DNA of 34,129 nucleotides from Kiritimatiellia bacterium (GTDB lineage: Bacteria; Verrucomicrobiota; Kiritimatiellia; RFP12; JAAYLN01): assembly GCA_017509565.1 (NCBI GenBank), contig JAFWPM010000134.1, positions 1 to 34,129 on the forward strand, given 5' to 3'. The position numbers and the translations under genes were made by a program. Positions 1 through 8,165 of the stretch are shown one piece after another. Each line of letters starts with the position of its first letter. Positions within the stretch are counted from its first letter, which is position 1. The notes under the pieces were generated by a model, which was given only the letters and a program-made list of their open reading frames with translations, had not been told where the DNA came from and did no database searches.

Positions 1-617
1 GCCGCGCCAACCCCGAACATGACTCCGCCGCGCGGACGCACGATGCGCCGCGCGGGATCGACCGGCGGGCCGTCCCCCGCCGCGCCCGCCGCCTGGATGC
101 CGGAAACTGTGAACGAGCGGTCCTTTTCGGACTTGCCCAGGAAAAAGAGCAGCTGCGAAACGCGCGACTGGTCGAATGTGCGATCCGAGGGCTTGAAGCC
201 GTTTTCGTAGCCGAAAACCACCTGGACAGTCTTCGCCTCGCGGGGCTTCAGGAAAACGCTTTCCGAATTCCAGGGCTTCCTGCGCCAGTCGCCGGGATTG
301 TCCACGCGCAGCGTAAGGTGGAGCGGCGAATCGCACGAATTCGAGACTAGCGCCTCCACGCGCCCCCACGGGGAAAGGTCCCAGGCGGAGCCTTCGGACG
401 GGACGAGCCCGATTCCCGGCCATCCTGCCGGACCACCCGGCACGAAGACGGAGATCGCGCCGGCGCCAGCCTCCGCGACCACGCCGTCATTTGCGGGCGC
501 GAAGCGCGAAGCGCTGCGCGCGGCATCCGCCTCCCAGAGAGCCTTCGGCGCGATCGCGGGCCCCTGCGCGAACGCCGCCGCGGCGGCAAAAACTAAAAAC
601 AACCTAAATGCGTTCAT
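1..617 (-). CDS. Secreted protein, N-terminal part (possible glycoside hydrolase)
   Basis: The frame opens at ATG 617 and is still open at the left edge, so only the first 205 residues are visible. Residues 1-18 form a signal peptide (MNAFRLFLVF followed by an alanine-rich stretch ending AFAQG). The next ~180 residues look like a beta-sandwich of the type that precedes some agarase-like glycosidases: a WPGIGL motif, then WDLSPWGRVE, then LRVDN. No catalytic domain is in view, so the enzyme family is a guess. Its ATG overlaps the stop of an upstream deacetylase relic (ATGA), a sign of former translational coupling. A strong terminator lies upstream at 798-850 and no promoter is seen between, so expression is unclear. 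Confidence 0.75.
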   Translation of the reverse strand, partial: MNAFRLFLVFAAAAAFAQGPAIAPKALWEADAARSASRFAPANDGVVAEAGAGAISVFVPGGPAGWPGIGLVPSEGSAWDLSPWGRVEALVSNSCDSPLHLTLRVDNPGDWRRKPWNSESVFLKPREAKTVQVVFGYENGFKPSDRTFDQSRVSQLLFFLGKSEKDRSFTVSGIQAAGAAGDGPPVDPARRIVRPRGGVMFGVGA

Positions 618-757
618 GGCGTAGTTGCGAAATCGCGCGGCGTGACGAACTCCCAGCCGTCGGCGAGAAGCTGGTCAACGATTTTATTGAAGGCGGCGAA
701 GCTCGCGTCGTTCCACATGTCCAGGTGGCCCTGGATCACGGCGCAGTCGTCAAGGCG
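614..757 (-). pseudogene. Polysaccharide deacetylase C-terminal relic
   Basis: An open frame of about 47 codons reads like the last residues of a polysaccharide deacetylase: a conserved histidine in QGHLDMW, a helix FNKIVDQLL, then GWEFVTPRDFA. The catalytic NodB core that should precede it is absent. Upstream the frame runs only through the 780-801 repeat and a terminator hairpin. The stop (614-616) overlaps the start of the next gene as ATGA, as in an intact operon. I infer the 5' part was lost when the LamG gene arrived. It could instead be a coincidental frame, but the coupling and motif order argue against that. Confidence 0.5.
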
Positions 758-779
758 GTGCCAGGCGTTGTTTGCGTGG

Positions 780-801
780 TTTGTGTTCTTTATGGCTAAA
801 A
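780..801. repeat. Left copy of direct repeat flanking LamG gene
   Basis: This 22-base stretch matches 4027-4048 at 21 of 22 positions (core TGTTCTTT then TGGCTAAAA). The two copies bracket the LamG gene at 860-4015 in direct orientation. The copy lies between the terminator and the deacetylase relic. Confidence 0.7.
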
Positions 802-850
802 AATTGGCAGGTTGGTGCCCCGGTTTTAACGGTGGCGCCAATCCTGCCAA
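798..850 (-). terminator. Rho-independent terminator of the GH5-LamG unit
   Basis: On the minus strand, 850-834 pairs with 819-804 in a stem of about 16 base pairs with one bulge (TTGGCAGG...TTGGCGCC against GGCACCAACCTGCCAA). The loop is about 14 bases and a run of six T follows at 803-798. It starts 10 bases after the LamG stop codon. Confidence 0.85.
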
Positions 851-859
851 AGGCCAGAA

Positions 860-3800
860 TCAGCGGAATACCAAGACCGTTGCCTGCTGCCCGCCGACGA
901 CGAGACTGCCAGTGCCGGGCGTGGCGACGGCCGTGCCATCCTCGTTCAGCGTCGCGGAGGAATCCTCGAACCACGTCCAGCCGCGCGCAAGCGCGTCGGC
1001 GAGAGTGTAGGTGCCGCTCTCGGCGACAATGGTGCTGCCATGCGAATCGACGACCGAATCGACTGTGAGCTTGCAGCCGGCCAAATCGACGTGGGCGAGC
1101 GAGTCTGTCTCTGTGCGGACTTCAAGGGTGGCGAAGCGCAGGGATGAGAGCAGGCGTATGCGGGCGTTGCTCGCGGCGTAGAGCGTGGCGTCCTTGAAGG
1201 CGGCTTTGGTCGCGGCCGCGTCGTCGCCGGGAATCGGCGTGTAGGCGCGGACGTATGGTCCGAGGTCGTAGTAGGTGCCTTTGGACCAGCTGTCCACGGC
1301 GTTGCGGACGAGGAGCGTCTTGTCGGTGCCGGACTGCAGCCAGACCGTGCCGGCGGCGCCTTCCCAGTAGGGCTGGTTCTCGCGCTTCCAGTAGTCGGGG
1401 GCGCGGGAGCCGTTCGCGGAGGCCGTCGTCGCCAAGGCGGCGTTCGCCCCGATCGCGACGAGCGCCACGCGCCCGCCGGAGGCGGCGGCCTGCTGCTCAG
1501 ACCCTGACGGGGCCGAGGCGTTGGCCGTGAACTGGCCGTCGCCGATGATCTCCGCCGCGCGGACATAGATGGAGCCGCCAGCGCCGCCGGCGACCTGCGA
1601 CCCCGACTGGCCATTGGCAATCACGCGACCTGCGTTGGTGAAGGTTCCACCAACAACGATGTGGAGTGCGCCGCCGCCGTGTCCTTCCGAGACGTCCACG
1701 TCCGTCCCGTTGTTTCCGCGGGCCGAGCCCTTTCCGGTCGTGACGGGTTCGAGGATCGACCCGAAGGGCACGAGCAGCGGATCGGATACGGCGTCGTGCA
1801 TCTGGTTCGTGGCCGTGATAACATAGCCGGCGTGGATGCCGCGCGCGTGGAAGCCGCCGCCCGTCCAGAAGCCGCGGCCGCGGCCCTGAGCGGAGATGTT
1901 GACGCCGGAGCCAACGGTGAAGTCGCCGCCTACCGCGACGTTGAGCCAGTAGCGCTCGACTGGCGCGGCCGCCCCGGCGGTCTTGACGGAGTCGCCCTGC
2001 ACGGGGTGGACCCACGCGCCGCCGAGGACCGAAACGTCGCCGGAGACGGTGAAGAGGTTGAAGCCCGCGTCGACGTCGGCGCCTTCGTAGGTGATCGGGA
2101 ATGTGACGAGACCGTTGTAGTCGGCTGTCTGCGTCCAGGAGGCGACTTCGTGCGTCGCGGCGGCGTCCCAGGTGAGGTTGCGGCTGCTCCACGCGCCGAG
2201 GAGGATGTTGTCGGTCGCGACGGGGGCGCGGCCGAGGCTCCAGTTGGCGTCGGACGAGGCGTTGCCGTCGTAGGTCGCGACCCAGACATTGTAGTCCGAG
2301 GGAATCGCGTAGTCGAGGAGCGTGAGGGCGGCCGTGTTGCCGACGCCGCCGTAGAGGCCGGAGCCGGCGAGGACGGAGAGCGTCAGGGTCGCGTCGGCCT
2401 TGAGCGCCGCGTCGTTGAGGGGCGTGATTGGCACCGACACCGTCGATTCGCCGGCGGCGAAGGTCGCCGTTCCGGATGGCGCCTGGTAGGAGACGCCCGC
2501 CGTGGCGGTGGCGGACGAGACGTCGTAGGCGACGGTGAGCGGGAGCGTGGCGTCGCCGGGACGGGAGAGGACAAACGAGCCGGCGACGAGGCCTTCCTCG
2601 TTCGCGTCGGCGCCCTTGGCGGCGGCAATGTCACCCACGAGGAAGATTTCGTCCGACGTGCGGCGCGCGGAGGCGCCGGACGGGGCCGTCGCCACGACGG
2701 ACGCGGCGTAGGTGCCGGCGGCTTCCGTGCCGGCGCTCGTCCACGACAGGGCGTAGGTGTCGGCGCCGGCGGTGGCGGTCCACGTCGTGGACCAGAGCGT
2801 CGTGTTGCCGAACACGACGGCGAGGCCGTAGGCGTTTCCGGCGACGCCGCCGATGGTGGCCGTCACCGTGTAGGTGCCGTCCTGGTTGCGGACGACGGCG
2901 GGGCCGGCGGAGATGTCCGGGGTGTCCTGGGCGGCGTTCTGCACGGCGCCGTAGGAGACGTAGCCGGAAGTCACGACCTGCTCGTATTCGGCCTGGAGGT
3001 AGTCGGCCGCCGGGACGCCGTTGTAGATGCGTATTTCGTCCGCGTAGCCGGTGAGCGGACTGTATTTGTTGTTGTCCGCCGCATAGCCGCCGAAGGCCAC
3101 GCCCTGGGCGCCCGCCGTGCCGGGCGTGGCGACGGAGCCGGACACGGACTGGTCGTTGATGATCATCCGGCCGGCCGTGCCGTCGATCGTCGCGGCGACG
3201 AAGTTCCACGACTGGTTTTTGAGAATCTGGTAGAGCACGGTGTTCGCGCCGACCTGCGTCGAAGAGCCGTTTCCGCGAAGGATCACGCCCGTGCCGGAAA
3301 TGCCCATGTATTCGAAGCCGTCGTCGCCGTAGGCGACCTTGTTCGAGAAGAAACGGACCGACGGCGTGGCCGACGTGGACCGGACCCACGCCGACACGGC
3401 GAAGCGCGACACGGACGAGAGCGCCGCGAGCGGGTTCTTGTCGCGGGTGCCAAGCTTGAAGCGGGTCCCCTGCTCCGTGTTCGCGTTGTAGAAGGCGCTG
3501 CCGAGGTGGTCGGCCCAGTCGGCGGAGAGCGTGTAGCCGCCCGTCGCGGGCAGGGGCGAGACCGGATAGTCGCCGCCGGTGGCGCTCGTCCAGCCGTTGC
3601 CGTGGTAGACGGCGACGTAGTTCGCCCAGACGGCGGTGGGGTCGTTGGCGTCGGGGGCGTCGCTGCCGTAGCGCATCGTGAGGACGTCGCCTTTGGCGAG
3701 CGACGGCACCTTGACCCAGACGAGCGACTCGCCGGTTTCGTTCCATGTGTCCACTTCATAGGCGAGACCCGTGCCGTCGGCCGTCTCGAAGCGGAGGTCC

Positions 3801-4015
3801 GAACCGTTGGAGCCCTGGAAGTCCTCGTAGGAGAAGCCGGTGATGGTGGATTCCGAGAGGCGCACGAGCAGCGGGAAGTCCACGAGCGTGACGCCTTCGG
3901 GGACGCCGCCGACGGTGATTTCAAGCGTCTTGTCGTAGGTCGCGCCGAACGCGGTCGCGGCGAGGAGCGCCAGGCCGGTCATGGCGGCGCGGAGTATGCG
4001 TAGTGTTGTTTTCAT
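860..4015 (-). CDS. Large secreted DUF2341/LamG/Calx-beta protein
   Basis: This encodes 1051 residues with a signal peptide (about 1-24, ending TAFGA). Residues ~47-118 match DUF2341 (SDLRFETADG, then WVKVPSLAKGD). Residues ~165-345 form a concanavalin/LamG fold (FAVSAWVRS, then DEIRIYNGVP). Residues ~460-560 resemble a Calx-beta repeat (GVSYQAPSGTATFAAGESTVSVPI). The C-terminal half is Gly/Ala-rich and beta-helix-like, ending VLVFR. Such modules bind glycans or surfaces, so it is probably an exported or surface polysaccharide-binding protein with no enzymatic role visible. AAAGGA lies eight bases before ATG 4015, inside a repeated sequence. It follows the GH5 gene by 37 bases and ends in a terminator, so the two form one unit. 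Confidence 0.85.
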   Translation of the reverse strand: MKTTLRILRAAMTGLALLAATAFGATYDKTLEITVGGVPEGVTLVDFPLLVRLSESTITGFSYEDFQGSNGSDLRFETADGTGLAYEVDTWNETGESLVWVKVPSLAKGDVLTMRYGSDAPDANDPTAVWANYVAVYHGNGWTSATGGDYPVSPLPATGGYTLSADWADHLGSAFYNANTEQGTRFKLGTRDKNPLAALSSVSRFAVSAWVRSTSATPSVRFFSNKVAYGDDGFEYMGISGTGVILRGNGSSTQVGANTVLYQILKNQSWNFVAATIDGTAGRMIINDQSVSGSVATPGTAGAQGVAFGGYAADNNKYSPLTGYADEIRIYNGVPAADYLQAEYEQVVTSGYVSYGAVQNAAQDTPDISAGPAVVRNQDGTYTVTATIGGVAGNAYGLAVVFGNTTLWSTTWTATAGADTYALSWTSAGTEAAGTYAASVVATAPSGASARRTSDEIFLVGDIAAAKGADANEEGLVAGSFVLSRPGDATLPLTVAYDVSSATATAGVSYQAPSGTATFAAGESTVSVPITPLNDAALKADATLTLSVLAGSGLYGGVGNTAALTLLDYAIPSDYNVWVATYDGNASSDANWSLGRAPVATDNILLGAWSSRNLTWDAAATHEVASWTQTADYNGLVTFPITYEGADVDAGFNLFTVSGDVSVLGGAWVHPVQGDSVKTAGAAAPVERYWLNVAVGGDFTVGSGVNISAQGRGRGFWTGGGFHARGIHAGYVITATNQMHDAVSDPLLVPFGSILEPVTTGKGSARGNNGTDVDVSEGHGGGALHIVVGGTFTNAGRVIANGQSGSQVAGGAGGSIYVRAAEIIGDGQFTANASAPSGSEQQAAASGGRVALVAIGANAALATTASANGSRAPDYWKRENQPYWEGAAGTVWLQSGTDKTLLVRNAVDSWSKGTYYDLGPYVRAYTPIPGDDAAATKAAFKDATLYAASNARIRLLSSLRFATLEVRTETDSLAHVDLAGCKLTVDSVVDSHGSTIVAESGTYTLADALARGWTWFEDSSATLNEDGTAVATPGTGSLVVGGQQATVLVFR

Positions 4016-4026
4016 GGGTTGTGTCC

Positions 4027-4048
4027 TTTGTGTTCTTTGTGGCTAAAA
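4027..4048. repeat. Right copy of direct repeat flanking LamG gene
   Basis: Matches 780-801 at 21 of 22 positions. On the minus strand this copy forms the leader of the LamG gene and lies next to its AAAGGA ribosome-binding site. Confidence 0.7.
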
Positions 4049-4052
4049 TGGT

Positions 4053-5834
4053 TCAGCGTATCTCCACGGCACTCAAGTCGGCGTCGATTGGCAGGTTGCG
4101 GCCCCAGTGGCCGGGAATGAACTGCAATTCTGCGCCGATGCCCTTGCCGTCGAGGTTGATTTCGCCATCGGGGAGCGGTATGTCGACTTCCACGACTGGG
4201 CGCTCCGGCGTCGCAAGGAAGCACCCGGGCTGGTTGTTGTCGGCCCCGAACTTGACGTCGCCAAGGCCGGGGACGCGGAAATAGCCCTTGACAAGAACGG
4301 AGGTGCCGTTTTTTGCCGTGAGCGAGAAGTGCAGCGAGCGGCCCTTGGCTGAAGTCTTCGGGTTGCCGGACTTCCAGGCGGCCCACGAGCGGCGCGCCTC
4401 AAGGCCGCGGTCGGCCCAAAACTGCTGATGAATCATGTTGCCGCCGGCGCCATGAGTGTCGATGTGCAGCGAGCCATCGGGCGCGCAGGTGAAGAACTTC
4501 AGCGCGGCCCCGTTGCCGTTGACGTTGCCGTAGCCCATCGTCTGGCCCCAGACGCCGGAGTAGTTGTCCGGGCCGCCGACGGCCCAGCGCAGCACGACGT
4601 CGCCCGCCGCGCCCGGCTTGGGCGGCTGGTTCCGCTCCTCGACGGCGGCGAGCCACTTGCCGAAAGTCGCGTCGTCGAGCCTGCCGTGCCACGCGGCGAG
4701 GAAGGTGTCGGCCAGCTCTGGCTTGGTCCACTCGGCGGTCCTGCGGTCGATGAGGCCCATGTCCCAGTCGCCGCCGTTTTCCCAGACGATGATCGGGAAG
4801 CCGTGGCGCCTGGCCGTTTCGGCGTAATGGCGCGCCCACTTCATGCGTTCGGCATCGTTAGGGACATAGTGCAGCGCGTCCATCCAGCGGCGCTGGGCGT
4901 TGACTTCGCCGAGGACGAGCGGGACGCCCTTGTCGGTGAAGTACTTGTCGAAAAGCGGGAAGAAGAGCGCGAAGCGCTGCTGCGCGTGGGCGGGGTCGTG
5001 CTTCTTGCGGTCGCCCCAGATGCAGAAGTCGCCCGGTTCGTAGCAGTGGATGTCGGCGATGACGCGGCCGGAACCCGGTTCCGGGTCGCGCCATCCGGCG
5101 CATGTCGCCTCCTGGAAGCCGGCGGCGTAGGTCGGGACCATGAGGTAGCGCTTAACATTGTTGCCACCAGTGGAGCGCACGGCCTGGACGAAGATTTCCG
5201 CCCAGCGGTTCACCGTGTCGAAATACTCCCTGCGGCCGGTCCAGTCGTCCTTGCCCTTCTGGCTGCCGTCCGGCCCGGCCCACTTGCGGACCTTGCGCGG
5301 CTCGTTGAACGCCTCGAAAATGAGTTTTTCGCCGGCGCCGCCGAGGGCGGTCGCGATCTGCGTCCAGAGGTCGCGCAGCATTTCACCGGCCTCCCCCTCG
5401 TGTTCCCCGTCGATTGCCAGCCAGCCGAAGGGGGGTCCGTCGCCGCCGCTTTCGTGGTGGGTGTTCACGATCGTGACAAGCCCTTCGGCGAGGCACCATC
5501 CGACCACCTCCTTCACGCGGGCAAGGAAGGCGGGCTCGATCGGGTGGCCGGGGGCGTCGTGGTCGAAGCGCCGCGACCAGGTGACGGGGACGCGCACCGT
5601 GTCGAAGCCCCTGGCCCTGTAGGCGCGGATGAGGTCGCGCGTGATCTTCGGGTTGCCCCATTCGGTCTCGTTGCCGCTCGGGACGTCGAGCGTGTTGCCG
5701 ATGTTGATGCCGACGTGGATTTCGTCGCGCACGAACTCGGCCGCGCTGCGCGAAAAAGGCTCCGGCGCGGAAAGGCCAACGGCGGTGGCAAAAGCCGCCG
5801 CCAGGCAAACCAATTTTCCATCCAACTTTACCAT
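4053..5834 (-). CDS. Secreted GH5 endoglucanase-like glycoside hydrolase
   Basis: 593 residues. Signal peptide ~1-22 (KLVCLAAAFATAVGLSA). A GH5 TIM barrel spans ~30-385: GINIGNTLD at 42-50, RVPVTW at 81-86, NTHHE at 124-128, AFNEP with the acid/base Glu178, LVLGE with the nucleophile Glu310, and VWENG near 350. The GINIGNTLD opening is typical of GH5 endo-glucanases acting on beta-glucan, xyloglucan or mannan; the substrate is not fixed by the sequence. Residues ~405-593 form a beta-rich C-terminal domain, perhaps carbohydrate-binding. I chose ATG 5834 because it starts the signal peptide and lies 28 bases after a consensus -10 box; frames further up would include the promoter. It heads the unit that includes the LamG gene. 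Confidence 0.9.
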   Translation of the reverse strand: MVKLDGKLVCLAAAFATAVGLSAPEPFSRSAAEFVRDEIHVGINIGNTLDVPSGNETEWGNPKITRDLIRAYRARGFDTVRVPVTWSRRFDHDAPGHPIEPAFLARVKEVVGWCLAEGLVTIVNTHHESGGDGPPFGWLAIDGEHEGEAGEMLRDLWTQIATALGGAGEKLIFEAFNEPRKVRKWAGPDGSQKGKDDWTGRREYFDTVNRWAEIFVQAVRSTGGNNVKRYLMVPTYAAGFQEATCAGWRDPEPGSGRVIADIHCYEPGDFCIWGDRKKHDPAHAQQRFALFFPLFDKYFTDKGVPLVLGEVNAQRRWMDALHYVPNDAERMKWARHYAETARRHGFPIIVWENGGDWDMGLIDRRTAEWTKPELADTFLAAWHGRLDDATFGKWLAAVEERNQPPKPGAAGDVVLRWAVGGPDNYSGVWGQTMGYGNVNGNGAALKFFTCAPDGSLHIDTHGAGGNMIHQQFWADRGLEARRSWAAWKSGNPKTSAKGRSLHFSLTAKNGTSVLVKGYFRVPGLGDVKFGADNNQPGCFLATPERPVVEVDIPLPDGEINLDGKGIGAELQFIPGHWGRNLPIDADLSAVEIR

Positions 5835-5862
5835 AATATCCCCGTAATACAAATTCACAACA

Positions 5863-5891
5863 ATATTATCTGTTTTACAGCGACTTGTCAA
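5863..5891 (-). promoter_or_regulatory. Sigma70-type promoter of GH5 gene
   Basis: The minus strand reads TTGACA (5891-5886), a 17-base spacer, then TAATAT (5868-5863). This is near consensus. Transcription should start near 5856, giving a leader of about 20 bases before ATG 5834. Confidence 0.85.
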
Positions 5892-5898
5892 GTTTTAT

Positions 5899-5912
5899 TT
5901 ATACATGTATAA
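5899..5912. promoter_or_regulatory. 14-base perfect palindrome, candidate operator
   Basis: TTATACATGTATAA is its own reverse complement. Its centre lies about 50 bases upstream of the predicted GH5 start site, just beyond the -35 box. That position suits an activator or repressor dimer. The protein is unknown; the XylR-like regulator at 18259 is one candidate. Confidence 0.5.
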
Positions 5913-5959
5913 TCGCGACGCCGGCGTGGTGAATCGTTCAGAGGCGCGGAGATTGTTTG

Positions 5960-6019
5960 GACAGAATGAACAGGATTAACAGGATGAGTGGCAATCTTGT
6001 TAACCTTGTTGATTCTGTC
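5960..6019. repeat. 9-mer hairpin element, copy A
   Basis: Left arm 5960-5985 (GACAGAATGAACAGGATTA...) pairs imperfectly with right arm 5993-6019 around a seven-base loop, GAGTGGC. Each arm is three degenerate copies of a 9-base word (ACAGGATTA type). Confidence 0.8.
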
Positions 6020-6150
6020 AAAAGAAAAAGTTCCGACATTCGACAGCCGACATCCGACAACCCATTACCGACTTTCGACCTTCGCCCTTCAAACCTTGGA
6101 CGGGTGATTTTTACGCAGAGAGCAGAGTCGCAGGGAAGCAGGTTTTTTTG

Positions 6151-6210
6151 GACAGGATTAACAGGATTGGCAGGATGAATGGTAATCCTGTTAATCCTGT
6201 CAATCCTGTC
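6151..6210. repeat. 9-mer hairpin element, copy B
   Basis: The cleanest copy. Left arm 6151-6176 has three units of ACAGGATTR; right arm 6184-6210 has three units of AATCCTGTY; the loop is GAATGGT, related to that of copy A. A degraded CGCAGAG-type flank (6115-6135) precedes it. It could also end transcription of the aminotransferase gene, whose stop is at 6268. Confidence 0.85.
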
Positions 6211-6267
6211 AAGGAAAGTCCCGACCTTCGACCTTCGACCTTTTTAACGCCGAGAGGCGGCGGCCCT

Positions 6268-7455
6268 CTACTTGCGGTGCCGTCCGACAAACCTGGCGAA
6301 GCGCGCCATGGCCTCCTCCAGCTGCCCCATGCCCGTCGCGTAGGAGCAGCGGACGAAACCCTCGCCGCACGCGCCGAAGGCGTTGCCCGGGACGCAGGCG
6401 ACGGCCTCCTCGTCGAGCAGGCCCATCGCGAAGTCGTAGGACGAAAGCCCCGTGGAGACGATTGAGGGGAAGGCGTAGAAGGCACCCTGCGGGCGGACGC
6501 ACGGGATATCCATCCTTGCGAAGGCGTCGCTGATGAAATTCCGCCGCGCATGGTAGGAGTCAAGCATGGCCTGCGTGTCGGCGGCGCCGTTTTCAAGGGC
6601 CTCGACCGCGGCGTGCTGGCACACCGTCGGCGCGCACATTATGGCGTACTGGTGGATTTTCATCGCCGCCTCGACGAGTTCGCGGGGCGCGCAGACAAAG
6701 CCGAGCCTGAAGCCCGTCATGGCCCACGCCTTCGAGAACCCGCTCAGGAACACGGCGCGGTCGCGAATCCCGGGGATTGTCATCGGCGAAACCCGCTCCA
6801 CATCGTACGTAAGCTCGGAATAGACTTCGTCGGAAATGAGCAGTATGTCGTGCTCAGTGACGAAGTCGGCGATCATCCTCGCGGTCGCCACGTCCAGAAC
6901 GGCGCCGGTCGGATTGCAGGGGAAGTTCACCAGCAGGGCCTTGGTCCGCGGGGTGACGGCGGCCTCAAGCGCCTCACGCGTCAGGCGGAACCCGTCCTCG
7001 GCGCGGGTCGGCACCGGCACCGGAACCCCGCCGGCAAGCTTTATCTCCGACGGGTAGGCCACGAAGCAGGGCTCGTGGTAGACGATTTCGTCGCCCGGGA
7101 CAATTATCGCCCGGAGAACGGCGTCAAGCGCCTCGGAGACGCCCACGGTCACCAGCACCTCGTTGCGCCAGTCGTAGGCGAGGCCCTTGTAGGACGAGGC
7201 CACGTATGCGCAGATCGCCCTGCGAAGCGCTGCGAGGCCGAGGTTCGAGGTGTAGTGCGTCGCGCCGCGCTCAAGGGAGTAAATGGCCTTTTCGCGAATG
7301 TGCCACGGCGTCGTGAAGTCGGGTTCGCCGATTCCAAGGCTTATGACGTCATCCCGCGTCGCGACGATGTCGAAAAAGTCGCGGATTCCCGAGCGGGGAA
7401 GGTCGCGGACGGTGGGCGAGATGAAGTCACGGAGAGACTTTGAGCCTGTCGTCAT
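6268..7455 (-). CDS. PLP-dependent class I/II aminotransferase
   Basis: 395 residues, the normal length for fold-type I aminotransferases. Visible sites: GEPDF at 43-47, NPTG at 181-184 (substrate/PLP Asn), SDEVY with Asp209, SGFSKAW with the PLP lysine Lys242, and GFRLGF after it. It is close to the aspartate/N-acetyl-diaminopimelate/alanine aminotransferase group; the amino acid is not set by the sequence. The start at 7455 has GGAG ten bases upstream and overlaps the end of the Lrp/AsnC gene by 29 bases. The pair is therefore cotranscribed, and the regulator probably senses an amino acid related to the enzyme. No signal peptide, so cytoplasmic. Confidence 0.9.
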   Translation of the reverse strand: MTTGSKSLRDFISPTVRDLPRSGIRDFFDIVATRDDVISLGIGEPDFTTPWHIREKAIYSLERGATHYTSNLGLAALRRAICAYVASSYKGLAYDWRNEVLVTVGVSEALDAVLRAIIVPGDEIVYHEPCFVAYPSEIKLAGGVPVPVPTRAEDGFRLTREALEAAVTPRTKALLVNFPCNPTGAVLDVATARMIADFVTEHDILLISDEVYSELTYDVERVSPMTIPGIRDRAVFLSGFSKAWAMTGFRLGFVCAPRELVEAAMKIHQYAIMCAPTVCQHAAVEALENGAADTQAMLDSYHARRNFISDAFARMDIPCVRPQGAFYAFPSIVSTGLSSYDFAMGLLDEEAVACVPGNAFGACGEGFVRCSYATGMGQLEEAMARFARFVGRHRK

Positions 7456-7906
7456 CGTCGAAATTCTCCATCAGGACGCCCTGGTCCTTGTAGGTTTTCA
7501 GCATGAAATGCGTGGCGGTCGAGAGGACTCCGTCCATCGTGGCAAGGCGCGAACTTACGAACTTCGCGACTTCCTGGAGGTTGCGCCCCTTGACGAAAAG
7601 CAGCAGGTCGTAGCCGCCGGACATGAGGAACATGGACTCCACCTGCGAGAATCGGCCGATGCGGTTCGAAATCTTGTCGAAGCCCTCTTCGCGCGTTGGG
7701 GCGATGCGGAGTTCGATGACTGCCCGGACGGCATCCTCTTCGACAAGGTCTGTGTTCACAAGCGCCTGGTAGCCGCGGATGACGCCGTCGGCCTCGTACT
7801 TAGCAATCCGGCTGCGGACATCCGCCTCGCTGTCGCCAAGGAGCGCCGCGAGCTGCGCGGGGGTGCGCCTGGCGTCCTCATGGAGCAATTGTAGCAGTCT
7901 TTCCAT
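7427..7906 (-). CDS. Lrp/AsnC-family transcriptional regulator
   Basis: 159 residues. An N-terminal winged HTH (~1-55: RTPAQLAALLGDSEADVRSRI, then YEADGVIRGY) is followed by the ligand-binding RAM domain (~65-145: VESMFLMSGGYDLLLFVKG). It is the first gene of a two-gene unit with the aminotransferase, as is common for Lrp-type regulators and amino-acid enzymes. AAGGA lies eight bases before ATG 7906 and a TAGAAT box 22 bases before it. The helix is somewhat divergent, but domain order and length are normal. It probably controls its own unit. Confidence 0.9.
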   Translation of the reverse strand: MERLLQLLHEDARRTPAQLAALLGDSEADVRSRIAKYEADGVIRGYQALVNTDLVEEDAVRAVIELRIAPTREEGFDKISNRIGRFSQVESMFLMSGGYDLLLFVKGRNLQEVAKFVSSRLATMDGVLSTATHFMLKTYKDQGVLMENFDDDDRLKVSP

Positions 7907-7928
7907 TTTTCAAATCCTTAGGCGATAT

Positions 7929-7934
7929 ATTCTA
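7929..7934 (-). promoter_or_regulatory. -10 box of the lrp-like/aminotransferase unit
   Basis: Minus strand TAGAAT in the context GTGGTAGAAT, which contains an extended-10 TGG. No good -35 at 17 bases. Unlike the leaderless genes, 22 bases separate it from the ATG and an AAGGA site lies between. Confidence 0.55.
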
Positions 7935-7960
7935 CCACATTGTCATCCCATATAATGATC

Positions 7961-8080
7961 AACGCGGAGGCGCAGAGACGCTGAGGTTTCCGGCATTGTT
8001 CGCAAAAAGTCATGTGCAACCATCCCATTCAGGATATTGGCAAGTGGCGTGGGCGTTCTTGTTCCCCGCGCCTCCGCGTT
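7961..8080. repeat. Element bounded by 13-base perfect inverted repeat
   Basis: AACGCGGAGGCGC (7961-7973) recurs inverted at 8068-8080, enclosing 94 bases. The left end continues AGAGACGCTGAGG, the same CGCAGAG-type word that flanks the 9-mer hairpins. It lies between the 3' end of the phosphodiesterase gene and the 5' end of the lrp-like gene. The peptide it could encode is low-complexity and typical of spurious repeat frames. Confidence 0.7.
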
Positions 8081-8165
8081 AAAATACTTGTGGGACGCTG
8101 GCGACTCCACCATTAGGCGGCGCATTCTTCCATACGGCGCAAAATGGCGGCAATGCCGCGCGCCA

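Larger units (their letters stand above)
5892..6267. other. Gene-free 376-base spacer
   Basis: Between the GH5 promoter and the 3' end of the aminotransferase gene. It holds the palindrome at 5899-5912, two 9-mer hairpins (5960-6019, 6151-6210) and between them a run of related short words such as CGACATTCGACAGCCGACA (6034-6052) and TTTCGACCTTCGCCCTTC. The only frames here encode low-complexity peptides of the repeats and are not genes. Confidence 0.75.

Noticed and set aside
1661-4003. 780-codon open frame on the plus strand opposite the LamG gene
   Set aside because: Composition is Arg/Gly/Val-rich with no known motif or signal, as expected for the antisense of a GC-rich gene; the minus-strand frame has signal peptide, domains and a ribosome-binding site.
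5957-6178. Short open frame beginning MDRMNRINRM in the hairpin region
   Set aside because: Low-complexity translation of the 9-base repeats; typical false gene call, no ribosome-binding site.
5960-6210. CRISPR array
   Set aside because: Units are 9 bases without spacers and face each other as hairpin arms; no cas genes.
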